A stretch of 64,000 nucleotides of DNA from Nitrosomonadaceae bacterium (lineage in GTDB: Bacteria > Pseudomonadota > Gammaproteobacteria > Burkholderiales > Nitrosomonadaceae), in the NCBI GenBank assembly GCA_014190895.1, contig BJGV01000004.1, positions 26,061 through 90,060 of the forward strand. The letters run 5' to 3'. The notes beneath the pieces were generated by a model that did not search any database, had not been told where the DNA came from, and worked only from the letters and a program-made list of their open reading frames with translations. Positions 38,634 to 48,279 of the stretch are shown here, in pieces (positions within the stretch are counted from its first letter, which is position 1; each line of letters opens with the position of its first letter). The position numbers and the translations under genes are program-made.

Positions 38634-39983
38634 TCACCGTATTCCTGGAAGCATTCCTTTTAGTCCGCGCATCATCTTTGCCATACCACCCTTATTCATT
38701 TTCTTCATCATTCTCTGCGTCTGCTCAAATTGCACTAATAGGCGATTTACCTCTTGTACTGTAACGCCTGAGCCGGCAGCTATACGACGCTTTCTTGAGG
38801 CTTTAAGTACTTCTGGTTTGGCTCGTTCTTGTAGAGTCATAGAATTAATGATGCCTTCGGTACGGCCTATAACCCTATCATCCATTTTTATGTTTTGGGC
38901 CGCTTGGCTAAATTGCGCAGGTAATTTGCTTATTAAAGCACTCATGCCTCCCATATTTCTCATTTGCTGAAACTGCATCTTAAAATCATCTAAATCAAAA
39001 TTCTTACCAGATTTAATTTTTATTGCTAACTTCTCAGCTTCATCTCGATCAATGTTACGCTGAGACTCTTCAATTAACCCTAAAACATCACCCATACCAA
39101 GAATACGTGAGGCCATGCGGTCAGGATAAAATACCTCTAGTCCTGTTAATTTTTCAGCCAAACCAACAAATTTAATTGGCTTACCCGTCATGTATTGCAC
39201 TGAAAGTGCCGAGCCACCGCGTGCATCGCCATCAAGCTTGGTAAGAATGATGCCGGTCAGAGGTAGTGCTTCAGCAAACACTTTGGCAATGTTAACCGCA
39301 TCCTGCCCCTGCATTGAATCAACCACGAACAAGGTTTCTATAGGTTTAAGTAGTGTCTCTAATTTACTAATTTCATCCATCATGACTTTGTCTACAGACA
39401 ATCTCCCGGCGGTATCTACAATCATGACCTCGTGGTGGTGTCGGCGAGCAAAATCTAATGCAGCAACGGCAATTTCTTGCGGCGACTGTCCCAACTGTAC
39501 CGGAAAAAAATCTGTATCAATCTGCTTGGCCAATACTTCTAATTGATGAATTGCTGCTGGACGGTAAATATCACAAGAGACTAATAACACTTTTTTCTTC
39601 TTCTGCTCCATTAACCATTTTGCTAATTTAGCGCTAGTAGTGGTCTTGCCGGCACCTTGCAAACCTGCCATAAGTATTACTGCAGGCGGTGTGGTAGCAA
39701 GATTAATCTCAGATTTTTCTCCACCCATGATCACAATCAACTCACGATGCACAACACCTACTAAAGCATGCCCTGGAGAGAGACTGCCTATCACCTCTTG
39801 ACCAATCGCTTTTTGCTTAACGCGTTCCATAAATTCTTTAATCACAGGTAAGGCAACATCGGCTTCCAATAAAGCTGTGCGGACCTCGCGCAACGTTTCC
39901 TGGATATTGATTTCAGTCAGTCTTGTTTCGCCCCGCAAAGTTTTTATGACACGGGAAAGTCGACTTGTAAGATTGTCAAACAT
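38634..39983 (-). CDS. ffh: Signal recognition particle protein Ffh
   Basis: 449-residue SRP GTPase that targets nascent membrane proteins to FtsY. It has an N domain, a G domain (GLQGAGKTTTSAKLA, DTAGRLSVD, TKLDGDARGG) and a Met-rich M domain that binds 4.5S RNA (MGGMSALISKLP, GGMAKMMRGLKGMLPG). Length is normal. It is divergent from ypjD, a conserved arrangement. Confidence 0.97.
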   Translation of the reverse strand: MFDNLTSRLSRVIKTLRGETRLTEINIQETLREVRTALLEADVALPVIKEFMERVKQKAIGQEVIGSLSPGHALVGVVHRELIVIMGGEKSEINLATTPPAVILMAGLQGAGKTTTSAKLAKWLMEQKKKKVLLVSCDIYRPAAIHQLEVLAKQIDTDFFPVQLGQSPQEIAVAALDFARRHHHEVMIVDTAGRLSVDKVMMDEISKLETLLKPIETLFVVDSMQGQDAVNIAKVFAEALPLTGIILTKLDGDARGGSALSVQYMTGKPIKFVGLAEKLTGLEVFYPDRMASRILGMGDVLGLIEESQRNIDRDEAEKLAIKIKSGKNFDLDDFKMQFQQMRNMGGMSALISKLPAQFSQAAQNIKMDDRVIGRTEGIINSMTLQERAKPEVLKASRKRRIAAGSGVTVQEVNRLLVQFEQTQRMMKKMNKGGMAKMMRGLKGMLPGIR

Positions 39984-40051
39984 GTTAAATACCTCTCAAG
40001 AAAAATTGGTGTAGACTATACTTAATACTTTTATTCTGATTTGTAATATCA

Positions 40052-40879
40052 ATGTTTAGTAATTTAATTTATTTCTCTGCCGTCCTGTTTTATGGACTGA
40101 TTGGTTGGTATTTTTGGCGCGCCAAATGGAATGCGCCAGAAATGCCTGCAAGGGGAATCATTGTATCCTCTGATTGGGTAAGTTACTTAATTTTTGTACC
40201 ACTTATACTGCATGGTTACACGCTTCATCAATCTATATTTGTTAATGCGGGGCTAAGCTTTGGTGTGGGGAATGCGATTTCTTCCATAGTATGGCTAACT
40301 GCTTTGATTTATTGGATATCTGGTTTTTTCTATCGTCTAGAAGGACTGCAAGCTTTGTTTTCACCGATTGCGGCAGTGGCGGTACTGTTGCCACTAGCAT
40401 CCCCCTCATTACATCCTTTAGCAAATACAGAATCTCCTGCATTCAAAGCACATATCTTAGTTGCCATGATGGCTTATAGTCTCCTAACCATTGCCGCACT
40501 ACATGCTTTTCTGATGGCGGTAGCAGAAAATCGCATCCATCATCCAACTATGCCGTCTGCCCTGGCTAATTTGCCACCGCTTTTAACTATGGAGAAATTA
40601 TTATTTCGTATTATCTGGATAGGTTTTACTTTACTTACACTAACACTTATTAGCGGAGCAATATTCTCTGAAGAAGTATTCGGTCAGCCGCTAAAATTTA
40701 CCCATAAAACCTTATTCGGTTTACTCTCTTGGAGTATATTTGCCGGTCTACTTACGGGTAGAAAATTTCATGGTTGGCGCGGACGCATTGCTGTCCGCTG
40801 GACACTCGCTGGATTTGTTATCTTATTACTAGCCTATCTTGGTAGTAAATTTGTGCTAGAAATAATTCTACAGCGCTAA
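40052..40879 (+). CDS. ypjD: Cytochrome c assembly/HemX-like membrane protein (YpjD)
   Basis: 275 residues with eight hydrophobic helices, of the CcmC/HemX-related family found next to ffh in proteobacteria. ESPAFKAHILVAMMAYSLLTIAALHAFLMA and the heme-handling style HKTLFGLLSWSIFAGLLTGRKFHGWRGRIAVRWTLAGF segment match that family. Heme binding is assumed from relatives; exact function is uncertain. Confidence 0.85.
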   Translation: MFSNLIYFSAVLFYGLIGWYFWRAKWNAPEMPARGIIVSSDWVSYLIFVPLILHGYTLHQSIFVNAGLSFGVGNAISSIVWLTALIYWISGFFYRLEGLQALFSPIAAVAVLLPLASPSLHPLANTESPAFKAHILVAMMAYSLLTIAALHAFLMAVAENRIHHPTMPSALANLPPLLTMEKLLFRIIWIGFTLLTLTLISGAIFSEEVFGQPLKFTHKTLFGLLSWSIFAGLLTGRKFHGWRGRIAVRWTLAGFVILLLAYLGSKFVLEIILQR

Positions 40880-40939
40880 CATGCTCTGAGATAAAATTAA
40901 CTGATACCAAATTTCTAGAACTCTATACTTATTAGATTC

Positions 40940-40968
40940 TTGACAAAAAATCTCCCTCCTTCGATACT
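40940..40968 (+). promoter_or_regulatory. Candidate sigma-70 promoter before the CorC-like gene
   Basis: TTGACA (40940-40945), 17-base spacer, GATACT (40963-40968). It would give a start about 24 bases before the TTG codon at 40999. Confidence 0.5.
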
Positions 40969-40998
40969 GAATTCCCTGCATTAATATAAAGGCATTTC

Positions 40999-42264
40999 TT
41001 GGAAGACATTCCGCTATACGTACTACTTGCTGTATTAATTGCTTTATTAATTATATCTGCACTCTTCTCGCTCTCAGAAACCAGCATGATGGCGGTCAAT
41101 CGTCATAGATTAAAATATCTTGAAACACAAGGGCATCATGGTGCCCATCTCACAATTCAGTTACTGGCAAAAACTGATAGGTTGCTAGGGGTAATCTTAC
41201 TTGGCAATAATCTAGTGAATAGCGCTGCTGCAACGCTAGTGGCGATTATTATTTCTATTTCCTTTGATCATAGTGATCTGGCCTTATTTATCGGTACGCT
41301 ATGCGTAACCTTTGTTATCCTGATATTTAGTGAAATCACACCAAAAATAATTGCCGCTACTTATCCAGAGCCTATCGCGCTAGCTTCAAGCTATCTATTA
41401 ACACCATTATTAAAACTCTTTTATCCCATAGTATGGTTCATCAATTTGTTTGTACAAGCGTTACTCTTTGTGCTGCAACTACAGCCTAAGGAGAATAATC
41501 TTGCTCATAGAATCAATCCGGAAGAGCTCAGGGCGCTTGTACTTGAGGCCGGGCACTTTATCCAGAAAAGTCACCAGAGCATTTTGCTTAATTTACTTGA
41601 TCTCGAGACTATATCGGTAAACGATGTAATGTTGCCACGCGGAAAAATAGAAGCCATAGATTTAGATAATGGTGATGAAATTCAAAACCAACTTCTTACT
41701 TGTCGACACACTCGTCTGCCAATATACCGAGGGACTCTAAATAATATAATTGGAATAGTTCATGTACGTAAAGTACTGAATCAAATGGGTAGTGGAAAAA
41801 TTACATCTTCTAAATTAGAAGAAATTATGCATAAACCTCATTTTATTTTGTCTGGAACCCTCCTGTTATCACAATTACAATTATTCCAAGAGAATCAAGA
41901 ACGCTTTGGGCTAATAGTGGATGAATACGGTAAATGGATGGGAATCATAACGTTAGAAGATATTCTTAGAGAAATTATTGGTGAATTTACTACACAATTA
42001 CCATCACAAGCAGATTCATCTATAAAACAAGAGGATGGCAGCGTCCTAGTTGATGGCAGCACTCTATTACGCGATCTCAATCGTAAACTTGGATTAAAAT
42101 TTTCTCTACGTGGCCCAAAAACTCTAAATGGATTAATTATTAACCATTTCCAAGATACTCCTAACGCAGGTACTAACTGCAAGATTTCTGGTTACCCAAT
42201 GGAGATTATTCGAACGCAAGATCTGGCTATAAAAATAGTTAAAATTTTTCTTACTAAAACCTAA
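40999..42264 (+). CDS. CNNM/CBS/CorC-domain membrane protein (YfjD/HlyC-CorC family)
   Basis: 421 residues: an N-terminal DUF21 membrane domain (1-190, with ALFSLSETSMMAVNRHRLKYLE and GNNLVNSAAATLVAIIIS), two CBS motifs (about 205-330) and a C-terminal CorC_HlyC domain (DGSVLVDGSTLLRDLNRKLGL). The family is implicated in Mg2+/Co2+ export or tolerance. Translation appears to start at TTG 40999, with AAAGG upstream. In relatives pilB-pilC-pilD often follow; here coaE comes next after 123 bases. Confidence 0.88.
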   Translation: MEDIPLYVLLAVLIALLIISALFSLSETSMMAVNRHRLKYLETQGHHGAHLTIQLLAKTDRLLGVILLGNNLVNSAAATLVAIIISISFDHSDLALFIGTLCVTFVILIFSEITPKIIAATYPEPIALASSYLLTPLLKLFYPIVWFINLFVQALLFVLQLQPKENNLAHRINPEELRALVLEAGHFIQKSHQSILLNLLDLETISVNDVMLPRGKIEAIDLDNGDEIQNQLLTCRHTRLPIYRGTLNNIIGIVHVRKVLNQMGSGKITSSKLEEIMHKPHFILSGTLLLSQLQLFQENQERFGLIVDEYGKWMGIITLEDILREIIGEFTTQLPSQADSSIKQEDGSVLVDGSTLLRDLNRKLGLKFSLRGPKTLNGLIINHFQDTPNAGTNCKISGYPMEIIRTQDLAIKIVKIFLTKT

Positions 42265-42387
42265 GTAAACAGCATCTACAGATTCTTCATATACACCTTG
42301 AGGCATGATGCATTCGTACGCAATTTGCTCTGAATTAACTAATCAACAAGCTATTAAGGGAGCCATTATTTTAAGTAGATTAAATTT

Positions 42388-42993
42388 ATGTCTCTAATAA
42401 TAGGCCTGACTGGAGGGATTGGTAGCGGCAAAACAAGTGCCGCGAGATTCTTTTACGCACTTGGTGCCGGAATTATTGATACAGATGAGATCGCGCGCAC
42501 TCTTACAGATTCACATGGCGTGGCTATCAGAGATATACGGCAAACTTTTGGCCAAGACTTTATTACCCAAGATGGGGCGTTAGACAGGAAAAAAATGAGG
42601 GACTTAGTATTCTCTGATAATCTTTCGCGATGGAAACTTGAAAAAATTCTTCACCCTCTCATTTACAAAGAAGTAGTCCGTCATCAGACATTTATCTTGT
42701 CACCGTATACGCTGATAGTCTTACCATTACTGTTTGAAACAAGCAATTATTTTAATATGATTCAAAGAGTTTTGGTCATTGATTGTGATGAAAGGCAGCA
42801 GGTTGAGCGAGCCATTAAACGTGATAGCCTGAATGAACAAGAAGTACGTGCCATTATGTCTACCCAAATTTCACGCTTAGAGCGTCTACAAAGAGCACAT
42901 GACACTCTTATTAATGACATGGATATACAGAATTTAAAAGAGCAAGTAGAAATTTTTCACAGGAAATATCTTTCTTTGTCGCATAAAAATTAG
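42388..42993 (+). CDS. coaE: Dephospho-CoA kinase CoaE
   Basis: 201-residue P-loop kinase for the last step of CoA synthesis. Walker A is GLTGGIGSGKTSA; DTDEIARTL and LIVLPLLFETSNY are family motifs. It precedes zapD and yacG, the conserved coaE-zapD-yacG set. Confidence 0.96.
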   Translation: MSLIIGLTGGIGSGKTSAARFFYALGAGIIDTDEIARTLTDSHGVAIRDIRQTFGQDFITQDGALDRKKMRDLVFSDNLSRWKLEKILHPLIYKEVVRHQTFILSPYTLIVLPLLFETSNYFNMIQRVLVIDCDERQQVERAIKRDSLNEQEVRAIMSTQISRLERLQRAHDTLINDMDIQNLKEQVEIFHRKYLSLSHKN

Positions 42994-43104
42994 ACGACGC
43001 ATTATCACTAATTTTATTTTTATTTAATTGTTATATTCGCTTGCTATAATAGCTTGTGAATTGTAGTCAATAGATTTGTGTTGTTTTCTGGGTACTGTAA
43101 AATT

Positions 43105-43863
43105 ATGATTCTCTACGAACACCCTCTTACGGAACGCATTCGCGTTCTATTACGCCTTGAAGCTCTATTCAATAGGGTGACACTATCTTCGGCTAAAGAT
43201 GACGACATCGATCATCACGTTGCACTTTTTACTCTATTTGAGATTTTGGATATCGTCAGTCGTATTGATATAAAATCTGACTTAATCAGGGAATTGGAAC
43301 GGAAGAAAAAAACATTAGAGTCTTTATACGGAAACCCAGAAATTGATGAAGAGACTCTTAATCAGACTATAAGCAACATTCAAACTATCTCCAGTAACAT
43401 GTTGATTATGCATGGAAAAATAGGGGAATATCTGCGTGAAAATGAGTGGCTAATGGCCATCAAAAATCGCATTTATACACCTGGTGGCACATTCGGATTT
43501 GACCTACCCTCTTATCACTACTGGCTAAATATGGACTCTACTCTACGTCGTGAGAATATTGATAAATGGCTTAAACCTCTGCTACCAATTCAAGCTGGGG
43601 TCTCTATCGTTTTGCGATTATTAAGAAGTAACGGGAAAGTTACTAATGAAGTTGCTGTTCTAGGTGTACTTCATAAAACGGGATGGGGATCTTCTGCAGT
43701 CCACTTGTTACAAATAGAAATAATTGATAATTTCCCTTGCACTCCATTAATCAGCGCTAATAAATATGCTCTTAATATTCGATTTATGCTCTTTAATCAA
43801 GAGGAAAGACCCTTACCGTGTGAAGAAAAAATAAATTTTACATTAACTAGATGCAGTTACTAA
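43105..43863 (+). CDS. zapD: Cell division protein ZapD
   Basis: 252 residues. ILYEHPLTERIRVLLRLEALFNRV and the GTFGFDLPSYHYWLN stretch are typical of ZapD (DUF1342), which crosslinks FtsZ filaments. The ATG at 43105 (MILYEHPL) is preferred to the GTG at 43078 because the family begins right before the EHPL motif. It lies between coaE and yacG. Confidence 0.94.
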   Translation: MILYEHPLTERIRVLLRLEALFNRVTLSSAKDDDIDHHVALFTLFEILDIVSRIDIKSDLIRELERKKKTLESLYGNPEIDEETLNQTISNIQTISSNMLIMHGKIGEYLRENEWLMAIKNRIYTPGGTFGFDLPSYHYWLNMDSTLRRENIDKWLKPLLPIQAGVSIVLRLLRSNGKVTNEVAVLGVLHKTGWGSSAVHLLQIEIIDNFPCTPLISANKYALNIRFMLFNQEERPLPCEEKINFTLTRCSY

Positions 43864-43918
43864 TTAACGAATATCTCGACTGCACAAACTCTTGTATTTA
43901 GATGCCTCCTGATTTTCT

Positions 43919-44098
43919 ATGAAAGAAATTACCGTTAACTGTCCGCAATGTAAAAAAACTGTTATTCCAGATACCGCTGACTGTTATCTTCCATTTTGCT
44001 CCGAGCACTGCAAAATGATTGATCTAGGGAAGTGGGTCACTGAGTTATATCGTATTCCGGAAGTAGAGAAAATTGAGGATAAGAGGAAGGGGAATTAA
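43919..44098 (+). CDS. yacG: DNA gyrase inhibitor / zinc protein YacG
   Basis: 59 residues, missed by the ORF track. It reads MKEITVNCPQCKKTVIPD, then CYLPFCSEHCKMIDLGKWVT. The zinc ligands CPxC...FCSxHC and the DLGKW motif are complete. E. coli YacG binds GyrB and inhibits gyrase. It is the third gene of coaE-zapD-yacG and converges with the Nudix gene. Confidence 0.95.
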   Translation: MKEITVNCPQCKKTVIPDTADCYLPFCSEHCKMIDLGKWVTELYRIPEVEKIEDKRKGN

Positions 44099-44151
44099 TA
44101 AATTTAAAATACATGGTGCTCAATATCTCGGCCGCACATCCATTAATATTT

Positions 44152-45093
44152 TTATATTGTACCTCGCATCATCGCGATACCGTGACTGCCATGTTCAAAA
44201 GCTGTGGCTAGATCTTCTTGATGCAAACCCCCTAAAGCATAAACTGGGAGGGCATAATCACGAATTAACTTTGCAAATCTCTGCCAACCAAGCGTAGCAG
44301 AATTAGGATGACTTAACGTAGGCAGTACTGGTCCAAGTGTCACAAAATCTAAACCTAACTGTTCGGCGTAAAAGAGTTCTTCGGCATTATGGCAGGATGC
44401 CCCACACCAACTAACATCAGGGCGACTATGCAGACTCATTAGTTGCGACGAAGAGAGGTGTACTCCATCTGCATTGACTTCACTCAATAATTTAACATCT
44501 TTATTGATTAGTACTTTCGCGCCATAACGATGAGCAAGAGAAACTATGTTCTCAGCAAATACTTGTAACTCATTCTGCGCCATTACTCGTTCACGTAATT
44601 GCACCAACTTTAATCCTTGCTGTAGAGATCTCTCTAATTGTATCAATGAAACCTCTGCGCCTAATTCTGCAGCATTGGTGATTACGTAGACGGGGGGTAA
44701 CTTCAACAATTTTAACATTGGTACATTATTTGGTAACATCGTTTCTATCTGTATATCCTGCACAAATTGCCACAACAACTCCTGATTCTCGCAGGCTTGT
44801 GGCTCACCATGCCACTTAACAACCCGATAAAAATAAAGACGCAAAATCTTATCGGTACGCGTAAAAACTCTACTAATCCAAGGATATGCAAGTTCAACAT
44901 GTATACCAAGCTCTTCTAACAATTCACGATTGAGAGCAGAGAATAAGGACTCGCCGAATTCTACTTTTCCACCAGGGAATTCCCAATAACCAGCATAAGT
45001 TTTACCATGAGGTCTGCGAGCAAGAAGAAAACGGCCATCAGGCTGCATTATAATCGCTGCAACTACTTCAGTAATCTTTGGGCAGTTAATCAC
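44152..45093 (-). CDS. Nudix hydrolase-thiamine phosphate synthase-like fusion
   Basis: 313 residues. The N-terminal MutT-like Nudix domain (1-130) has a full box GKVEFGESLFSALNRELLEELGI. The C-terminal half (135-313) is a ThiE/TenI-type barrel (LVQLRERVMAQNEL, DGVHLSSSQL, FVTLGPVLPTLSHP, YALGGLHQEDL). This fusion is known in beta- and gammaproteobacteria, where it is annotated as oxidised-nucleotide hydrolase; the role of the ThiE half is unclear. It follows argJ on the minus strand (77-base gap). Confidence 0.93.
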   Translation of the reverse strand: MINCPKITEVVAAIIMQPDGRFLLARRPHGKTYAGYWEFPGGKVEFGESLFSALNRELLEELGIHVELAYPWISRVFTRTDKILRLYFYRVVKWHGEPQACENQELLWQFVQDIQIETMLPNNVPMLKLLKLPPVYVITNAAELGAEVSLIQLERSLQQGLKLVQLRERVMAQNELQVFAENIVSLAHRYGAKVLINKDVKLLSEVNADGVHLSSSQLMSLHSRPDVSWCGASCHNAEELFYAEQLGLDFVTLGPVLPTLSHPNSATLGWQRFAKLIRDYALPVYALGGLHQEDLATAFEHGSHGIAMMRGTI

Positions 45094-45170
45094 ACTAATA
45101 TGAACAGGAGAATATTAAATAGGCATTACTGATGTTTTCGGTTCTACACAACCAGACTTTTTGGCGTCAA

Positions 45171-46409
45171 TTAACTCCGGTAATCGGCATTTATCTTAAT
45201 ATAGTCATAAGAGAAATCACAAGTCCACGTCGTCATAGATATCTGGCCGCGATTAAGTATAACTTTTACAATTATTTCAGGTTGCTTCATTACTCTCTGA
45301 CCGTCTTGTTCGCAATAACTCTGTGCTCTACTGCCGTTCTCTACAACCAACACGTTATCTAGATACAATTGCAATCTACTCACATCTAGATCATTTATTC
45401 CTGCGTAACCAATAGCTGCAAGTATCCGACCAAGATTTGGATCAGATGCAAAAAATGCAGTCTTCACTAACGGGGAGCGAGCAATGGCGTGTGCGACCTT
45501 AGCACACTCATCTAGTGATACTCCCTTTTCCACATTTATTGTAATAAACTTAGTAGCACCTTCACCATCACGCACAATAGCTTGTGCAAGTTGTATTGCA
45601 AGCTCCTGTATCGCATCTTGCAATGCCCTAAATTCAGCACTATGATTATCTGAAATTTCTACATTACCTGCATAACCTGTCGCAATAAGAACAAAGGCGT
45701 CATTAGTCGAAGTATCCCCATCCACAGTAATTCGATTAAATGAATTGTCTACGACAGATCGCATCATTAATTCCAACAATGGCTGACTTATAGCCACATC
45801 AGTTGCAATATATCCTAACATGGTTGCCATATTAGGATGAATCATGCCAGAACCTTTTGCAATTCCAGTAATAGTTATTACCTTATCATCAAGCACAATC
45901 TGTCTTGATACCGCTTTTGGCACAGTATCGGTAGTCATGATTGCTTGGGATGCAGCAAACCAATTGTCTGATTTGAGATTGGCTATCACTAAAGGTAAAC
46001 CGAAAATAATTCTCTCTAGTGGCAAGGGTTCCATGATCACACCAGTTGAGAATGGCAGTATCTGCCGCGAGTCACAATCTAATAATCTAGCTAATTCTGA
46101 GCAAGTAGAACGAGCGCATGTAACTCCTGTTTCACCATTCCCGGCATTAGCATTGCCAGTGTTAATAATTAATGCCTTGATTGGCAATTTAGAATTAGAA
46201 TCCAAGAGATGTTCTTTCGCTACCGTCACTGGTGCGGCACAGAAACAATTTTGTGTGAACACCGCGGCAACTTTTGCATTCTGATCTAATGCAATCAGAA
46301 GCAAATCTTTGCGATTAGCCTTTTTAATGCCGACTTCTGCAATTCCAAGGGACACGCCCCTTACTGGCAACAACAACTCGGGTAATGGGGGGGTAAGATT
46401 GACTGCCAT
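45171..46409 (-). CDS. argJ: Bifunctional ornithine acetyltransferase / N-acetylglutamate synthase ArgJ
   Basis: 412 residues, cyclic arginine synthesis. The self-cleavage site with the nucleophilic Thr is visible in GSGMIHPNMATMLGYI; also TGNANAGNGETG and TVDGDTSTNDAFVLIATG. The precursor would split into alpha and beta chains at Ala-Thr. Relatives place argJ beside secA; secA is not seen here. Confidence 0.97.
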   Translation of the reverse strand: MAVNLTPPLPELLLPVRGVSLGIAEVGIKKANRKDLLLIALDQNAKVAAVFTQNCFCAAPVTVAKEHLLDSNSKLPIKALIINTGNANAGNGETGVTCARSTCSELARLLDCDSRQILPFSTGVIMEPLPLERIIFGLPLVIANLKSDNWFAASQAIMTTDTVPKAVSRQIVLDDKVITITGIAKGSGMIHPNMATMLGYIATDVAISQPLLELMMRSVVDNSFNRITVDGDTSTNDAFVLIATGYAGNVEISDNHSAEFRALQDAIQELAIQLAQAIVRDGEGATKFITINVEKGVSLDECAKVAHAIARSPLVKTAFFASDPNLGRILAAIGYAGINDLDVSRLQLYLDNVLVVENGSRAQSYCEQDGQRVMKQPEIIVKVILNRGQISMTTWTCDFSYDYIKINADYRS

Positions 46410-46560
46410 ATTGATAAAATTACTATATATTGTGCCATTAATTACGCTATCCTAACTCATCTTCAGTGTTCCGTTTTGTATCTCCTCACTTCCTTGGAGA
46501 CAATAGAAGAAAGAATTCTTAACATTTTAATTATTATTAGTATTCCTATCAAGAAAAAAT

Positions 46561-46788
46561 ATGCATTTTGACAAAGAATTAGATGTGCGTGGCCTTAATT
46601 GTCCACTTCCCATTCTGCGTACTAAAAAAACTTTAGCGGGTATGGTTACAGGACAGGTACTTAAAATTATTGCTACCGATCCAAGTACGACTATTGATTT
46701 TTTAGTTTTTACTGACCAAACAGGAAACTTACTACTAACTTCGTTAAAAGTAGATAACGAATTCATATTCCACATCAAGAAAAAATAA
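46561..46788 (+). CDS. TusA/SirA-family sulfur carrier protein
   Basis: 75 residues: ELDVRGLNCPLPILRTKKTLAGMVTGQVLKIIATDPST. The CPxP active-site Cys and fold pattern of TusA are complete. Such proteins relay persulfide sulfur in tRNA thiolation, molybdenum cofactor synthesis or sulfur metabolism; which applies is unknown. It stands alone between divergent argJ and convergent nagZ. Confidence 0.92.
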   Translation: MHFDKELDVRGLNCPLPILRTKKTLAGMVTGQVLKIIATDPSTTIDFLVFTDQTGNLLLTSLKVDNEFIFHIKKK

Positions 46789-46849
46789 AATACTGACCGC
46801 GATGGCACACTTACTTGGCTCTAATGGTCATACTCTGTATAATTAACCG

Positions 46850-47899
46850 TTATATGAACGGTAACTCTCCATTACCGAATCCAATACCTGTGATTTCCTT
46901 CATCGCTTTAATAAAATTAACATTCTCATTCAATTCAACCATCGAATCAGGGTAAGGTCGTCCGCGCATACGACTAAGGCGAAGTAAACTAATGGCTGAA
47001 ACATTCCATTCCAGATTCTTTAATACGTCGTCCGCTCCTTGTGAATCATTACATACTAGCACCATGTCGCAGCCTGCGCTTAATGCACTTTCAGCACGCT
47101 GTACAATATCACCAACAACTGCAGCACCTTTCATGCTTAGATCATCGCTAAAAATACAGCCATTAAAATTCAGTCTGTCACGCAACACTTCTTTTAACCA
47201 TTTTTTAGATAGACTTGCAGGGAATGAATCTATTTTAGGGTAAACAACATGTGCTGGCATAATACCAGCAATACCAGAGTGGATCATACGCTGGAATGGA
47301 ATTAAATCATTATTTTCAATATCGGTATAAGTACGCTTATCTATTGACCAGTCCGTATGAGAATCTGATGAAGTGTAGCCATGGCCAGGGAAATGCTTTC
47401 CAACTGCTGCCATGCCGCCTATTTTTAAACCTGATACTAGACTAAAGGCTAAATCAGCAATAGCTTCTGGTTTACTGTGAAAAGCGCGATCATTAATAAT
47501 ATGGCTCCGCCCATGATCTACATCAAGCACCGGGGTGAAACTGAAATCTACACCACAAGCACGCAATTCTGCAGCTAATACATAACCTGTTTTCTTTGCC
47601 AGATATTTAGCTTGACTACGGTCGTTATCCCAAACTCTACCAAATTCACGCATCGCTGGTATTCGGGTAAAACCTTCTCGGAAACGCTGCACTCTACCAC
47701 CTTCATGATCTACTGTAATAAGTAGAGGCGGAGTTTTTAATGCATGGATATCGGCAGTCAGCTCTGTTAATTGCTGAAGAGATGTGTAATTACGCGCAAA
47801 TAAAATAACGCCACCGACTAGAGGATGCTGAAGTTTCTTTCTTTCGTCAGCAGTAAGTTGTGTACTTTCGATATCGAGCATGAGCGGCCCAATCGACAT
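46850..47899 (-). CDS. nagZ: Beta-N-acetylhexosaminidase NagZ
   Basis: 349-residue cytoplasmic GH3 enzyme of peptidoglycan recycling. Motifs are DHEGGRVQRF, FTPVLDVDHGRSHIINDRAF, the catalytic loop KHFPGHGYTSSDSHTD and the nucleophile Asp region GCIFSDDLSMKGA. It is the last gene of the long minus-strand block, two bases after acpS. Confidence 0.96.
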   Translation of the reverse strand: MSIGPLMLDIESTQLTADERKKLQHPLVGGVILFARNYTSLQQLTELTADIHALKTPPLLITVDHEGGRVQRFREGFTRIPAMREFGRVWDNDRSQAKYLAKKTGYVLAAELRACGVDFSFTPVLDVDHGRSHIINDRAFHSKPEAIADLAFSLVSGLKIGGMAAVGKHFPGHGYTSSDSHTDWSIDKRTYTDIENNDLIPFQRMIHSGIAGIMPAHVVYPKIDSFPASLSKKWLKEVLRDRLNFNGCIFSDDLSMKGAAVVGDIVQRAESALSAGCDMVLVCNDSQGADDVLKNLEWNVSAISLLRLSRMRGRPYPDSMVELNENVNFIKAMKEITGIGFGNGELPFI

Positions 47900-47901
47900 A
47901 A

Positions 47902-48279
47902 TTATTGTTCCAAAATAACGAAAGCATAGGCAAAATCTACTTCATCACTAATAGAGATGTGGCAATTGATAATACCTTTATCTTTAATGAATGTGCTTAA
48001 TTCTGGATGAAAATTAAAGTATGGTTTTCCAAAACAGTCATGAGTAATTCCAATGTAATTTAAATTTACAGGATAACGGAGACCTGTTCCGATAGCCTTA
48101 GAGAAGGCTTCTTTAGCAGCAAAACGTTTAGCAAGGAATCTTGCTGGTCTGGCGCTATTAATAAATTCAGGCCACTCGCTATCCGTTAAGAGTTTCTTAG
48201 AAAAACGCTCATCATATTTTTTTAGTATTTTTGCAATACGTGATAACTCAACAAGATCAGTTCCAATTCCATAGATCAT
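47902..48279 (-). CDS. acpS: Holo-[acyl-carrier-protein] synthase AcpS
   Basis: 125 residues. It transfers phosphopantetheine to [19 protein letters not shown] (metal Asp) and [22 protein letters not shown] (metal Glu) are diagnostic. The start overlaps the pdxJ stop by four bases. Confidence 0.96.
   Translation of the reverse strand: MIYGIGTDLVELSRIAKILKKYDERFSKKLLTDSEWPEFINSARPARFLAKRFAAKEAFSKAIGTGLRYPVNLNYIGITHDCFGKPYFNFHPELSTFIKDKGIINCHISISDEVDFAYAFVILEQ

Noticed and set aside
45844-46284. 146-residue plus-strand ORF inside argJ
   Set aside because: Antisense shadow of argJ; no recognisable domain and no separate regulatory signals.
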